Assembly: GCA_001275005.1 (NCBI GenBank)
Contig: JWZX01001615.1
Location: 1 to 13,654 of the forward strand
Direction: 5' to 3'
Source: Chrysochromulina tobinii
Lineage: Eukaryota > Haptophyta > Prymnesiales > Chrysochromulinaceae
Length of the DNA: 13,654 nucleotides
The position numbers and the translations under genes are program-made. Below the pieces are notes generated by a model. That model was not told the origin of the DNA and searched no databases. It worked only from the letters and a program-made list of their open reading frames with translations. Positions 6,557 through 13,654 of this stretch are shown in pieces (within the stretch, counting starts at the first letter, position 1; every line of letters starts with the position of its first letter).

Positions 6557-8257
6557 ATGGCGCCAGCGCAGAAGATGATGTGCAACGGCGTTACTGGCAG
6601 CGGGCGGCACCTCGCTGACGTTTCGGAGTTTGGCACGTGGCGCGGCCGAGTCATGAAAAGCTGCCGCGCGTGCGCTGCGAAGCACAACGCACGATGCAAG
6701 AAAGCAAGCAAGAAGAACCGGGTTAAGGTGACAGTGGCCCGTGCTGCGAAGAACCGTGCTGCGGCGGATGCGAGCCCGGACGTGCTCGACGTGGAGCGGC
6801 CTCGCTATGAGCGACGTCTCATCGCCCGTGAGATCCTGTCGCACGAAGTCTTCCAGCAGCTGTCGGCGGAGGCGACTGTGATGATCTTTGGCACCTCTCG
6901 CTTCCCTGTCGGCAAGGCGTCGTGGACCATCGTGAAGGAAGAGATGTGGAAGGAGGCTGTTTTGTCATTCTTTCGCCGCGGCTACGGCTATCCCAGCCTG
7001 CTCCATGACGATGGCACCTGCATCGGCGAAGTCGAGCTAAAACGTGCCGGAGCACAGATGGAGCTACTCTACCTGAGCGACCGCATCACCGACGCCACGG
7101 GCAACGTCGAATCCGGCGAGGGCGCCATTGAGGGCCACCTCATCCGCATGATCGAGAATGCTCACGGCTGCACTGATGCGATGCGTGCGATCACCCACTA
7201 CAAGGCATGTTGTGAGACCCGCGGCGGCCTCCTCAACAAGTCGGCGACGGCGCGCGGATCCTCTCCAGTTGCTGGAATGTGGGGCGCGGTCGGCGCTCTT
7301 GTGATTCCTGCCGGCTGGGCCTCACAGCCATCATGGCGCCTGATGAATGGGCCGCACGTGCACCTTACGCCGTCGCAGGCGCAGGCGGCACGCAGCGGGG
7401 GCAGCAGCGCCACGGCAGGTAGTGGCAGCCTGTTTGCGTTGCAGCCGCCCGCGCCCATGCCCTCGCCATCGATCTCTAAGAATGGCGATGCGTGGCGGAA
7501 GCGCGGTGAGTCCAACGTCGCCTTCCTGGCACGTGCCGTTGAGAATCAGCGCGCATGGCGGCAGCAGCTCCAGCCCCAGCTGGTCGCACGCCTCGGAGGC
7601 GGCAGCAGCAGCTTCGCAGGCAGCAGCTTCGCAGGCCGCGCCGAAGATGACGACGACGACGGCCGCGCCGACGATGACGATGACGGCCGCGCCGACGATG
7701 ACGATGACGACGACGACGATGGCTTCGCAGGCAGCAGCTTCGCAGGCCGCGCCGAAGATGACGACGACGACGGCCGCGCCGACGATGACGATGACGGCCG
7801 CGCCGACGATGACGATGACGACGACGACGATGGCTTTGCAGGCAGCAGCTTCGCAGGCCGCGCCGAAGATGATGACGATGATGATGGCGGCGGCGACGGC
7901 GGCGGCATGCTGAGTGGCATGCCGCCGCCGTTCGCGGGATACCCGGGCTTCCACCTCTGCATGGGTGGCAGTGGCGGCGGCGGGAGCGGTGGCGGTGGCA
8001 GCGGCAGCTGTGGCGGTGGCAGCGGCGGCATGCCGCCACCGCTGCCGCCGCCGCCAGCTCGCCCAATCTGCTGGTATGGCGCCGCTTGCTACCAAGAAAG
8101 CCCATGGCACAAGGCCCGATTTCAGCACCCAGCGGCCCCAGACGCCACCGCCGCCTCGGCCCGCGCAACCACCCCTCCGCCGCGTGGTGCGATCTCCGAA
8201 CCCCCGCGCTCCGCGTCCCCTGTCCAGGGAGGTGGCAAGAAAGCGCGTGCCCGCTGA
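6557..8257 (+). CDS. PBZ zinc-finger protein with N-terminal Cys cluster and poly-Asp tandem repeats
   Basis: 566 residues from the ATG at 6557, which is in strong Kozak context (A at -3, G at +4); upstream in-frame codons lack an ATG. Seen in order: a Cys cluster (C9, C36, C39, C47) followed by a Lys/Arg-rich, NLS-like stretch; an ordered core at about 75-225 (key stretches RRGYGYPSLL, GEVELKR, ESGEGAIEGHLI, RAITHYKACCETRGG) that I do not recognise; a disordered part; two and a half 37-residue Asp-rich repeats (about 353-445); a Gly/Ser/Pro-rich linker; and a PBZ finger, ICWYGAACYQESPWHKARFQ followed by HP (C505, C511, H518, H524). PBZ fingers of APLF and CHFR bind poly(ADP-ribose) and share the spacing C-x5-C-x6-H-x5-H. 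A nuclear ADP-ribose reader is inferred. The core could be a lineage-specific or element-derived domain. Confidence 0.82.
   Translation: MAPAQKMMCNGVTGSGRHLADVSEFGTWRGRVMKSCRACAAKHNARCKKASKKNRVKVTVARAAKNRAAADASPDVLDVERPRYERRLIAREILSHEVFQQLSAEATVMIFGTSRFPVGKASWTIVKEEMWKEAVLSFFRRGYGYPSLLHDDGTCIGEVELKRAGAQMELLYLSDRITDATGNVESGEGAIEGHLIRMIENAHGCTDAMRAITHYKACCETRGGLLNKSATARGSSPVAGMWGAVGALVIPAGWASQPSWRLMNGPHVHLTPSQAQAARSGGSSATAGSGSLFALQPPAPMPSPSISKNGDAWRKRGESNVAFLARAVENQRAWRQQLQPQLVARLGGGSSSFAGSSFAGRAEDDDDDGRADDDDDGRADDDDDDDDDGFAGSSFAGRAEDDDDDGRADDDDDGRADDDDDDDDDGFAGSSFAGRAEDDDDDDGGGDGGGMLSGMPPPFAGYPGFHLCMGGSGGGGSGGGGSGSCGGGSGGMPPPLPPPPARPICWYGAACYQESPWHKARFQHPAAPDATAASARATTPPPRGAISEPPRSASPVQGGGKKARAR
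7613..7890 (+). repeat. 111-bp tandem repeat, 2.5 copies, coding Asp-rich units
   Basis: Units begin at 7613, 7724 and 7835, exactly 111 bp apart. The first two appear identical; the third diverges after about 45 bp into GAT/GGC repeats. Each full unit encodes FAGSSFAGRAE, then Asp runs of 5, 5 and 9 joined by Gly-Arg-Ala. The period is a multiple of three, so the frame is kept. The near identity suggests recent expansion or active homogenisation. Confidence 0.92.
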
Positions 8258-8602
8258 GGTGAGCACATGCATGCACCTGCCGGCCACTGTGCAGAGACAG
8301 GGAGAGACGCCCCGTGAGATCGAATCTGAGTATTCGATTCCACTCCAGGGGTGACAGTGAGGGGAATACTCGACAGACCGCCGCGCCGTGAGATCCGATT
8401 CCACTCTTGTTGCGTGTAGAGTAATACGGTAAGAACCGGTGAGTGTGTCCCGGTTGCATGCGCGAGCATGCACGCCCAATTAGGCTTTCCTCCCTGTGGG
8501 GAAAGGCGAAAGCTTGATGTCTGGAGGCGTGTCATAGGGTGGGGGTAGGCGGTAAAAGTTAAAATATCTCTCTCGTTCACACACGTCGTGTAGCTTGTCT
8601 AT
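8258..8602. other. Intergenic region with short direct and inverted repeats
   Basis: No gene is visible in these 345 bp, which lie between two convergent coding regions. GTGAGATC occurs at 8314-8321 and 8388-8395, and CGATTCCACTC at 8335-8345 and 8396-8406, both as direct repeats. GAGTATTC (8328-8335) and GAATACTC (8364-8371) can pair as an 8-bp stem. This may be a 3'UTR structure or the remains of a small element. Confidence 0.45.
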
Positions 8603-8878
8603 TTATCGATCTTTGTCGCAATGCTCACGGCGCGCGATGCGGAAGCTGACGCCGCACGCATTCTCAAGCCGTTGGTACAGCTGCGTGTGGCTCTCGTAGC
8701 GCGCAAACATCTCACCAAAACGGGGCGTCGTCTTCTTGTCCCAGTAATGGTTGCGCGTGGCAATACTTGGCGCCTTGCACTTGTCCTCGCACGAGCAAGC
8801 GTGGTAGCCGTATAGCTCTACGTGCCGGCATGTGAGCAGCGCCTGCAGAAGCAGAACCGTCCCCGTCGAGCAATGAAC
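8603..8878 (-). pseudogene. C-terminal fragment of a GT29 sialyltransferase-like glycosyltransferase
   Basis: The minus-strand frame reads STGTVLLLQALLTCRHVELY, then GYHACSCEDKCK, a NHYWDKK segment, ESHTQLYQRLENACGVSFRI and a TAA at 8603-8605. STG, the C-x-x-V-x-x-Y-G-Y pattern, the HYW and the late His resemble sialyl motifs S, III and VS of family GT29, which transfers sialic acid or related sugars in the Golgi. Motif L, the stem and the membrane anchor are missing. The frame stops at 8891-8893, AG at 8878-8879 could be a 3' splice site, and the repeats and transposon upstream show no further exon. It is either a truncated gene or a last exon whose partners have been lost. Cys-rich inserts and about 90 visible residues are too few to assign a substrate. 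Confidence 0.62.
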
Positions 8879-8884
8879 TTTAAA

Positions 8885-9265
8885 CAGCCCCTACAGGCTC
8901 ACGTTTTTCACACCGTCACCCCACACCCGACCTGCTGTCTCTCCCTGCCCCCGTGAAGAGAGACCCACCCGGAGGGAGCCCTGGGTAAAGAACGGTGAAG
9001 CTAGGGGTGTGGATCTCGGTTAGGGGAGGGAGGAGAGGGCTCGAGACGCCCTCTGCGCGAGTCCCAAGCTATTTCAGAGCCTTTTAACAGCCCCTACAGG
9101 CACACGTTTTTCGCACCGTCCCCACCCCTCTCCCCGCGCCCCGAAGAGACCCACCCGGACGAGTGAGCCCTGGGTAAATAACGGTGGCGCAAGGGGTGTG
9201 GATCCCAGTTAGGGGAGGGAGAAGAGGGCTCGAGACGCCCTCTGCGCGAGTCCCAAGCTATTTCA
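8885..9265. repeat. 203-bp tandem duplication (two diverged copies)
   Basis: Copy 1 is 8885-9087 and copy 2 is 9088-9265. Both begin CAGCCCCTACAGG and end in a stretch of about 40 bp that is identical: AGGGCTCGAGACGCCCTCT, then GCGCGAGTCCCAAGCTATTTCA. The middles differ by substitutions and small indels. Each end block contains a hairpin with arms GAGGGC and GCCCTC around a 7-nt loop. There is no coding potential. Confidence 0.88.
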
Positions 9266-9364
9266 AAGTAGTATATTTTATCGTTGTTAAAAATTTAGAA
9301 TTCACTTATTCTAGGGGTGTCAGCCCAAAAAGTCGAGGTGTTTAAAAAGGGTTCTAGAGCTGAC

Positions 9365-9795
9365 TTTTTGCACTATACTGCATCCATAGTGATGGTAGAT
9401 CATGGTTCTACACGAAATACCCCTCGGCGCTAGGCTTTTCACACTTATTTATTCCAATATTCACACCAAAATTCTAGCCGCCGGTAAAAACGAGTAATGT
9501 GACCACAAATGGTACATAAATTAGTGACAAGGCTGCTTATTTGCACTCAGCAGCATCCAAAGAGACACTGGAGCACTAGGCTACCCGAGAAATCACTCGG
9601 TTGTAGCGATTTCACGCAGTTGTACTCCGAATTTCACACCAAACGACTAGGTGGGACGGAAGGGGGGGGATGCCAATTTTGAGGACCTCAGATGAGCTGA
9701 ACCACTCATATTATGATGAACTAAGGTCCCTCCAGGTCACTTAAGACTGTAGGAACACTCTCTACTCATTGTATGATCAAATTTCACACCGGACA
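9365..9795. repeat. Diverged tandem repeat inside the transposon, period about 173 bp
   Basis: A unit starting TTTGCACT, followed by GCATCCA and ending with TTCACACCAAA, occurs at 9367-9470 and again from 9540 to 9643. The shared anchors are 173 bp apart (TTGCACT at 9368 and 9541; TCACACC at 9461 and 9634). A third, weaker unit has TCACACC at 9784. No coding potential is seen; the unit may be a subterminal repeat of the element. Confidence 0.6.
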
Positions 9796-10019
9796 TAAGC
9801 TTCATTCACACTTCAATTGTGGGTGCTTTTGAGTTTTGTGTGAACATCACTTTGGGCCTTAGTAAGGTGATGGCCTGACTTAATAGCACACATATGAGCT
9901 CTCATTCATTGAATCAACTTTGTCATGGATGCAGACAGTGTGAATTGAATGTCAACTACGACAGCCCCGACAGATTCATTGCAACACGCTCCTGTCCAGC
10001 CCGCCACCCCGTACGCTTC

Positions 10020-11287
10020 TGGCTGACCTGAGATGCGAGCCCCCGAACCTCCTCAGCTGGGTGAAGCCAGCTTGAACACCTTGGACTCCCCTACCTCAAC
10101 AGAGCCCCAGACCATCTCTCCCCCCCTATGCAGGCGCTCACCCCTCACGCGCGGTATGCCCAGGTGGCGCGCGCGCTGCGGCCGCCGGCCTCGGACCGGC
10201 ACCGGACGCGGACCGGCCTCGGCGTCGAGATCTCACGTCACATGCCTTACATGAAGGACCTCCAATGGTTGAGTGGTGAGGCAGCGTATCAAAATAGTTA
10301 ATTTAAATTGACACGACTCGTGGCACGGGCAAAGGCATCCCGCACGGCGGACTCGGCATGCATTCTGCATACACGCCCCCGACACATGGCCACAGCGACC
10401 GTGCCGTGCGGCGACGGTAGCGGCGCTTGAGGTGGCGACGGCAGCGGAGGTGGCGGTAACCGTGGCAGCAATGGCGGTGGCGATAGCGGCGACGGCAGCG
10501 GTAGTGACGGCGGCGAAAGCGCGGCGCGACCCGTCTGCGGCGGCCCTCCTGCGCCGCTGGCGCTGCTGGCGCGCGCTCGCTGCTGCAGCCCTCGTCACCG
10601 CCGCTGTCGGCACTGCCTCGCTCGCCGCCGCCGCGTTCGTCACCGCCGAGGGCCCCCTCGAGCCGCCCTCCCAGGGGGTGGGCGGCCCGAGAGGCCGGGT
10701 GACGCAAAACGGCTGCTGGGCAGCTCACAGGATGAGCACGCCGCAGCCGTTCACTGCTATGGCACACACTCAGGCTCTGTGGCGTCACCCAGGATGCGCA
10801 GAGCACCGCCGCTGCGTTTCGCCGTCGAAGTAGGCATCCAAGCCGTGCTGCCGACACGCTGCGACGCTGCCTCGTCGACATGCTGGTGCTGCTGGTGCTG
10901 GGTGTCGCGACTGGCGCCGACAACCAAATTTCTGGGAGGGAGCACTCTAGAGAGCTTGAGAGCGGTGCAGAAAGGAGGAGGGGATTCTGGCAAGTGAGCA
11001 AGGGAGACTGGCAAGGTGGGTGGGGGAAGTTGGGGCTTCACCTCCCTGAGCCAGCCCAGGCCTGGGAAGACGAGAGTCGTTTGAGCCACCAGGCGGTGCA
11101 TGAGCTGAAAATGTTGACGACGATGTTGCTGAAGTTGACGGAGACGTTGGGAAGTCTAGGACGAGTGGCCGTGGACCATGTCTCACGAGCCAACTCGTCT
11201 TATGGCATGCGAACGCGCACGCGGCGGCCAATGCATTCGCGTGGCAGTCCATCGCGGGAGCCCTCGCGAGCGCCGGACCGAAATTGA
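10020..11287 (+). other. GC-rich interior of the transposon, with small unassigned ORFs
   Basis: Base composition changes sharply here from AT-rich to GC-rich. The frame from an ATG at 9949 has one TGA (10024-10026) and then stays open to 10254 (Pro/Ser/Thr-rich). A second frame starts at 10128 just after a C-run resembling a splice acceptor and stops at 10301 (57 codons, ending MPYMKDLQWLSGEAAYQNS). At 10880-11287 a 135-codon frame opens with MLVLLVLGVATGA, which is signal-peptide-like, and later has a helical stretch (VHELKMLTTMLLKLTETLGS). None matches a family I know. Gene fragments captured by the element, or chance ORFs in GC-rich DNA, are both possible. Confidence 0.3.
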
Positions 11288-11356
11288 GAAAAATTCAAAA
11301 ATTCTTTTTCGTCCAGGGTTTTTGAATCGCGTTTGGGCTGACACCCCTACTTATTC

Positions 11357-11885
11357 AGAATTCAGGGCACGGGGGCCACTGGACGGACGAGGCGCCCCCC
11401 CCAAATTGGTACGCGGGGTCTCTAGCCGAGCTTGTTCCGGTACAAATCTCTCTCCCGCTTTCCGGCATACCCCGACGTAGGACTACTCCATGACGTATAA
11501 TCTCGACTACACGATGCAACTACGGTACGTACGGGCTACGGCTCGTTACTCGTTTACACTGTATCGCGTGCCTCTGGCTCTGCGCTCTGGCGGCGCCAAC
11601 GGAACGCCATGCAACAAATCCTATCCGGATATCTCTGAATATCCTCTATCGCCCGCTTGTAACCCGGGGTTAAGCCGGTCGAGCTTTGGAGGTGCACGGC
11701 AACATGCTTCGGCAAACACAGCTAGCGTCATCTCGCGCGCTCAGAGGCCGTCGGCGAGGATCGTAAATAGCTGGCCAGGTAGCATGCACCTTGCCGGAGG
11801 GGTGGGGGCGCTACAGGAGGCACCGGCAGCGAGCAACGGCGACTCCCCTCGCACCGTGGCACTGCACGAGTCACGGACGCACGCA
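11357..11885. other. Intergenic region between the transposon and the ART-like gene
   Basis: These 529 bp lie downstream of the stop codon of the minus-strand ART-like gene, so part is its 3'UTR. A plus-strand frame from 11490 is open but has no recognisable product, and past 11886 it runs antisense to the ART-like gene. Apart from the short runs CTACGG and TACGTACGG near 11520 I see no structure. Confidence 0.35.
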
Positions 11886-13603
11886 TCACTTCGTGGTGGC
11901 GGTGGTCGGCTCATGCTTGGGCAAGCTATCGATAAGGTTAGGCACGGCTTCGACGACGCGGAAGGAAACCTCGCGCGCTCCCACGGAGCCATTGACCGTC
12001 ACTTCGGATTTGAGGTCGAGGTACGTGCACGGCGGGAGCAGGCACTCGCCCTCTTGCGGGGTGACGGAGAAGAAGGAGATGTCGACGATGTGGTCGGTGC
12101 GCAACTTGAGGAGCGTGGGCCGTTCGAGCAGGTACGAGTCGGTCCGGCTGATCTTGTACGCGTGCCGCTCGGCGGTAGCTTTGTACTTGGAGGCGGTGAG
12201 AAATCCCATCTCGAGGCAGCCGCGCTGCTTGTACTCGGCCACATCCTCCCCTGATGCGAAGACGCAGTAGAGGCATGGGCGCGAGCCGTCGGTCTCCGGC
12301 ACGCCGAGCGCACCAAATTTGGTAAAGAGCGTCGGCTTCTCCGCCGCCGCGGCCCGCAGCCGGCCCCACGCGTCGAGGAGTGTCGCGACGAGCACCGGGT
12401 ACGGGTGAGGCGCCTCGCGTGAGCACCCCACGAACCAAGGCCTGTTGAGGCGCGCATGCAGCGAGGTCGAGAACAGACGAAGGGCGAGCACATGCGTATG
12501 CCCAAGCTTGGCCGCCACCGCGAGGGGGTGTGTCACGAAGTCGTCGAGAGTTTTCCCCTCGTTGCCTTCGTCGAGCGGCGGGGCGCCTGCGGCGCGCGGC
12601 TTGCTCGGCATCCCCGCACGCTCCTCGCGCACGTAGCGAAGCCAATCCGCGGCCGACCATCCCCACTCGTCCAGCGCCGAGTCGAGCGCCATCGTGAGCA
12701 CTTCCTCCCCAATCGCCGCCACGCCCGCGGTACAGAGCGAGCGGAGCTCCTCTTCGGATGCGAGCCCGAGCAGCGAGCCAAGGCCGCGGTATGCCTCGAG
12801 GGGCTTGCCGAGTCGCAGCTTATTGGCAATAAACTTGCGCTCCGGTGGGAGCTCAGACGGTGCTACAGAGGCAAGGGAGAGATCGAGGGGCGCCGGTGCG
12901 GGCGCCTCCTCCACGGTGATGCTGTGAACCTCGAATTGCTCGCCGCATATCTCGCACTTTTGCGCACGAAAACCAAGGACGCTCAGCTGCCATTGCGTTG
13001 GCGCGAGTCCCAGGCTCGCGCGGCGCGCTCGCTGAGCCGGCGTGAGGCAGCCCGGGCAGCCCACCATCGGCACTATCTCGAGGCCGCTGAAGTCCTCAAG
13101 GAGCGTCATGACAAGTGCATGCACGCGTAGCAGGTTGGCCCACGCCTCGCGCCGTCTGCTCTTCGGGCCGCGCGTCTCAATCGCGAGCTCATGGGTGTGG
13201 CGCGGGGGGGCAAGGTCCGCACCAGATAGGCTGCTTGGCGGTCGCGTAGACTGCACCACGCGCCTCGGGGTACCCGAGATGAGCGATCTCGGGGTACCCG
13301 AGATGAGCGATCTCGGGGTACCCGAGATGAGCGATCTCGGGGTACCCGAGATGATCGGCCGCGGCGGCGGCGGCGAGGCGGGCCGGGGCAGTGGCTCAAC
13401 AGCCTTTTCCTCTGGCGGGGCGTCATCAGGCGGCGGCGGTTGGGGCGGTTGGGGCGGTAGCTCGACGTCGCTGTTGTCACGGGCAGCTGCGTCACGGGCA
13501 GTGTCTGGCGGTGAGGGCGGCAGTGAAGGAGGCGGCGATTCGGGCGGTGGTGGCGGTGGTGGTGGTGGCGGAGGCGGAGGCGGAGGCGGAGGCGGAGGCG
13601 AAC

Positions 13604-13634
<31 letters not shown>

Positions 13635-13652
13635 AGGCGGAGGCGGAGGCGG
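11886..13652 (-). CDS. Pro-rich protein with CxxC zinc site and ADP-ribosyltransferase-like C-terminal domain, 5' partial
   Basis: 588 residues are open from the right edge to a TGA at 11886-11888; no ATG lies in frame, so the start is outside the window. Order: poly-Pro and acidic/Pro-rich stretches (1-100), four PRSLISGT repeats, a basic helix, a CPGC (C199, C202) plus CEIC (C233, C236) zinc-ribbon-like pair, a Pro/Ala linker, then a helical region and the fold at about 385-570. That part has TLDDFVTHPLAVAAKLGHTH, LRLFSTSLHARLN, and the pattern LY, GFLTAS, DISFFSVTPQEGECLLPP typical of R-S-ExE ADP-ribosyltransferases. The ExE glutamates are present (E534, E536), but the Arg of the usual YRG is Cys463. 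Known for the family: transfer of ADP-ribose from NAD to protein. Here activity is doubtful; a pseudoenzyme or altered chemistry is inferred. Confidence 0.75.
13264..13353. repeat. 24-bp tandem repeat, 3.75 copies, with internal palindrome
   Basis: CTCGGGGTACCCGAGATGAG plus CGAT repeats at 13264, 13288 and 13312, with a partial fourth copy from 13336. The copies are identical. Each contains the palindrome GGGTACCC flanked by ATCTC and GAGAT, so every unit can form a short hairpin. The repeat encodes PRSLISGT (8 residues) in the ART-like frame. Confidence 0.93.
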
Positions 13653-13654
13653 AG
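13500..13654. repeat. GGC/GGA/GGT microsatellite coding poly-proline
   Basis: Near-pure GGN repeats (GGTGGTGGC, GGAGGC and GGC runs) fill the last 100 bp and continue past the edge. On the minus strand they encode long Pro runs at the N-terminus of the ART-like protein. They are prone to slippage and assembly error, so the frame beyond the edge is uncertain. Confidence 0.85.

Larger units (their letters stand above)
9312..11349. mobile_element. Non-autonomous DNA transposon, 2,038 bp, 18-bp TIRs, 7-bp TSD
   Basis: TAGGGGTGTCAGCCCAAA at 9312-9329 is matched 18/18 by its reverse complement at 11332-11349. The same 7 bp, CTTATTC, lie directly outside both ends (9305-9311 and 11350-11356), as expected for a target-site duplication. 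The TAGGGGTG start resembles hAT termini, but hAT elements normally make 8-bp duplications, so the superfamily is open. The left third is AT-rich with diverged repeats. The rest is GC-rich (about 10020-11280). I find no transposase domain, so the element probably moves with enzymes made elsewhere. Its GC-rich interior may be captured host DNA. Confidence 0.85.

Noticed and set aside
7060-7140. GIY-YIG nuclease motif in the PBZ protein core
   Set aside because: IGEVELKR and EGAIEGHLI only loosely recall the motif; the GIY strand and the Arg/His/Tyr spacing are missing.
8310-8410. tRNA gene suggested by ATTCGATTCCACTCC
   Set aside because: The T-arm-like word is not accompanied by an A box, acceptor stem or anticodon arm at the right spacing, and the word is part of a direct repeat.
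7331-8479. Minus-strand frames of up to 382 codons opposite the PBZ gene
   Set aside because: They are reverse readings of the GAC/GAT repeats (Val/Ile or Ser/Arg runs) with no domain; the plus frame has a full PBZ finger and a good start.
10303-11001. 232-codon minus-strand frame inside the transposon as a transposase
   Set aside because: It is Arg/Ser/Ala-rich from GC-rich repeats and shows no DDE or BED-type motif.
11490-12254. 254-codon plus-strand frame crossing the ART-like gene
   Set aside because: Its second half is antisense to a domain-bearing frame and its first half has no recognisable feature.
13264-13353. CRISPR array
   Set aside because: The 24-bp units are directly adjacent without spacers and lie in a eukaryotic coding frame.

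Overview
The window looks like nuclear DNA from a flagellated single-celled eukaryote with a GC-rich genome and long, intron-poor exons. A haptophyte or similar alga is my best guess, at low confidence. Support comes from eukaryote-only families (a P5A ATPase of the endoplasmic reticulum, an FMRP/FXR-type RNA-binding protein, the axonemal protein DRC2, a PBZ zinc finger and a sialyltransferase-type glycosyltransferase), good Kozak contexts, strong GC3 bias, low-complexity Gly/Pro/Asp tracts and transposable-element debris. There is no bacterial operon structure.

Layout. (1) 1-1401, minus strand: N-terminal 467 residues of a P5A ATPase (ATP13A1/Spf1 type), cut by the left edge. (2) 1402-2206: divergent intergenic region holding a MITE-like element built from three copies of one motif, plus a 13-G run. 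(3) 2207 to about 4023, plus strand: an FMRP/FXR homologue (two Tudor/Agenet domains, KH0-KH1-KH2, Gly/Lys-rich tail). Its reading frame appears broken near the end. (4) 4558-6108, plus strand: DRC2/CCDC65 of the ciliary nexin-dynein regulatory complex. (5) 6557-8257, plus strand: an unusual protein with an N-terminal Cys cluster, an unassigned conserved-looking core, poly-Asp tandem repeats and a C-terminal PBZ poly(ADP-ribose)-binding zinc finger. (6) 8603-8878, minus strand: only the C-terminal end of a GT29 sialyltransferase-like protein. (7) 8885-9265: a 203-bp tandem duplication. (8) 9312-11349: a 2,038-bp DNA transposon with perfect 18-bp terminal inverted repeats and a 7-bp target duplication but no visible transposase. 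(9) 11886-13652, minus strand: a Pro-rich protein with a CxxC/CxxC zinc site and a C-terminal ADP-ribosyltransferase-like fold. Its start lies beyond the right edge.

The genes do not form one pathway. The left half carries housekeeping and ciliary genes (membrane-protein quality control, RNA binding, axoneme). The right half is repeat-rich accessory DNA. The notable theme there is ADP-ribose: a predicted reader (PBZ) and an ADP-ribosyltransferase-like protein flank a transposon and a broken glycosyltransferase.
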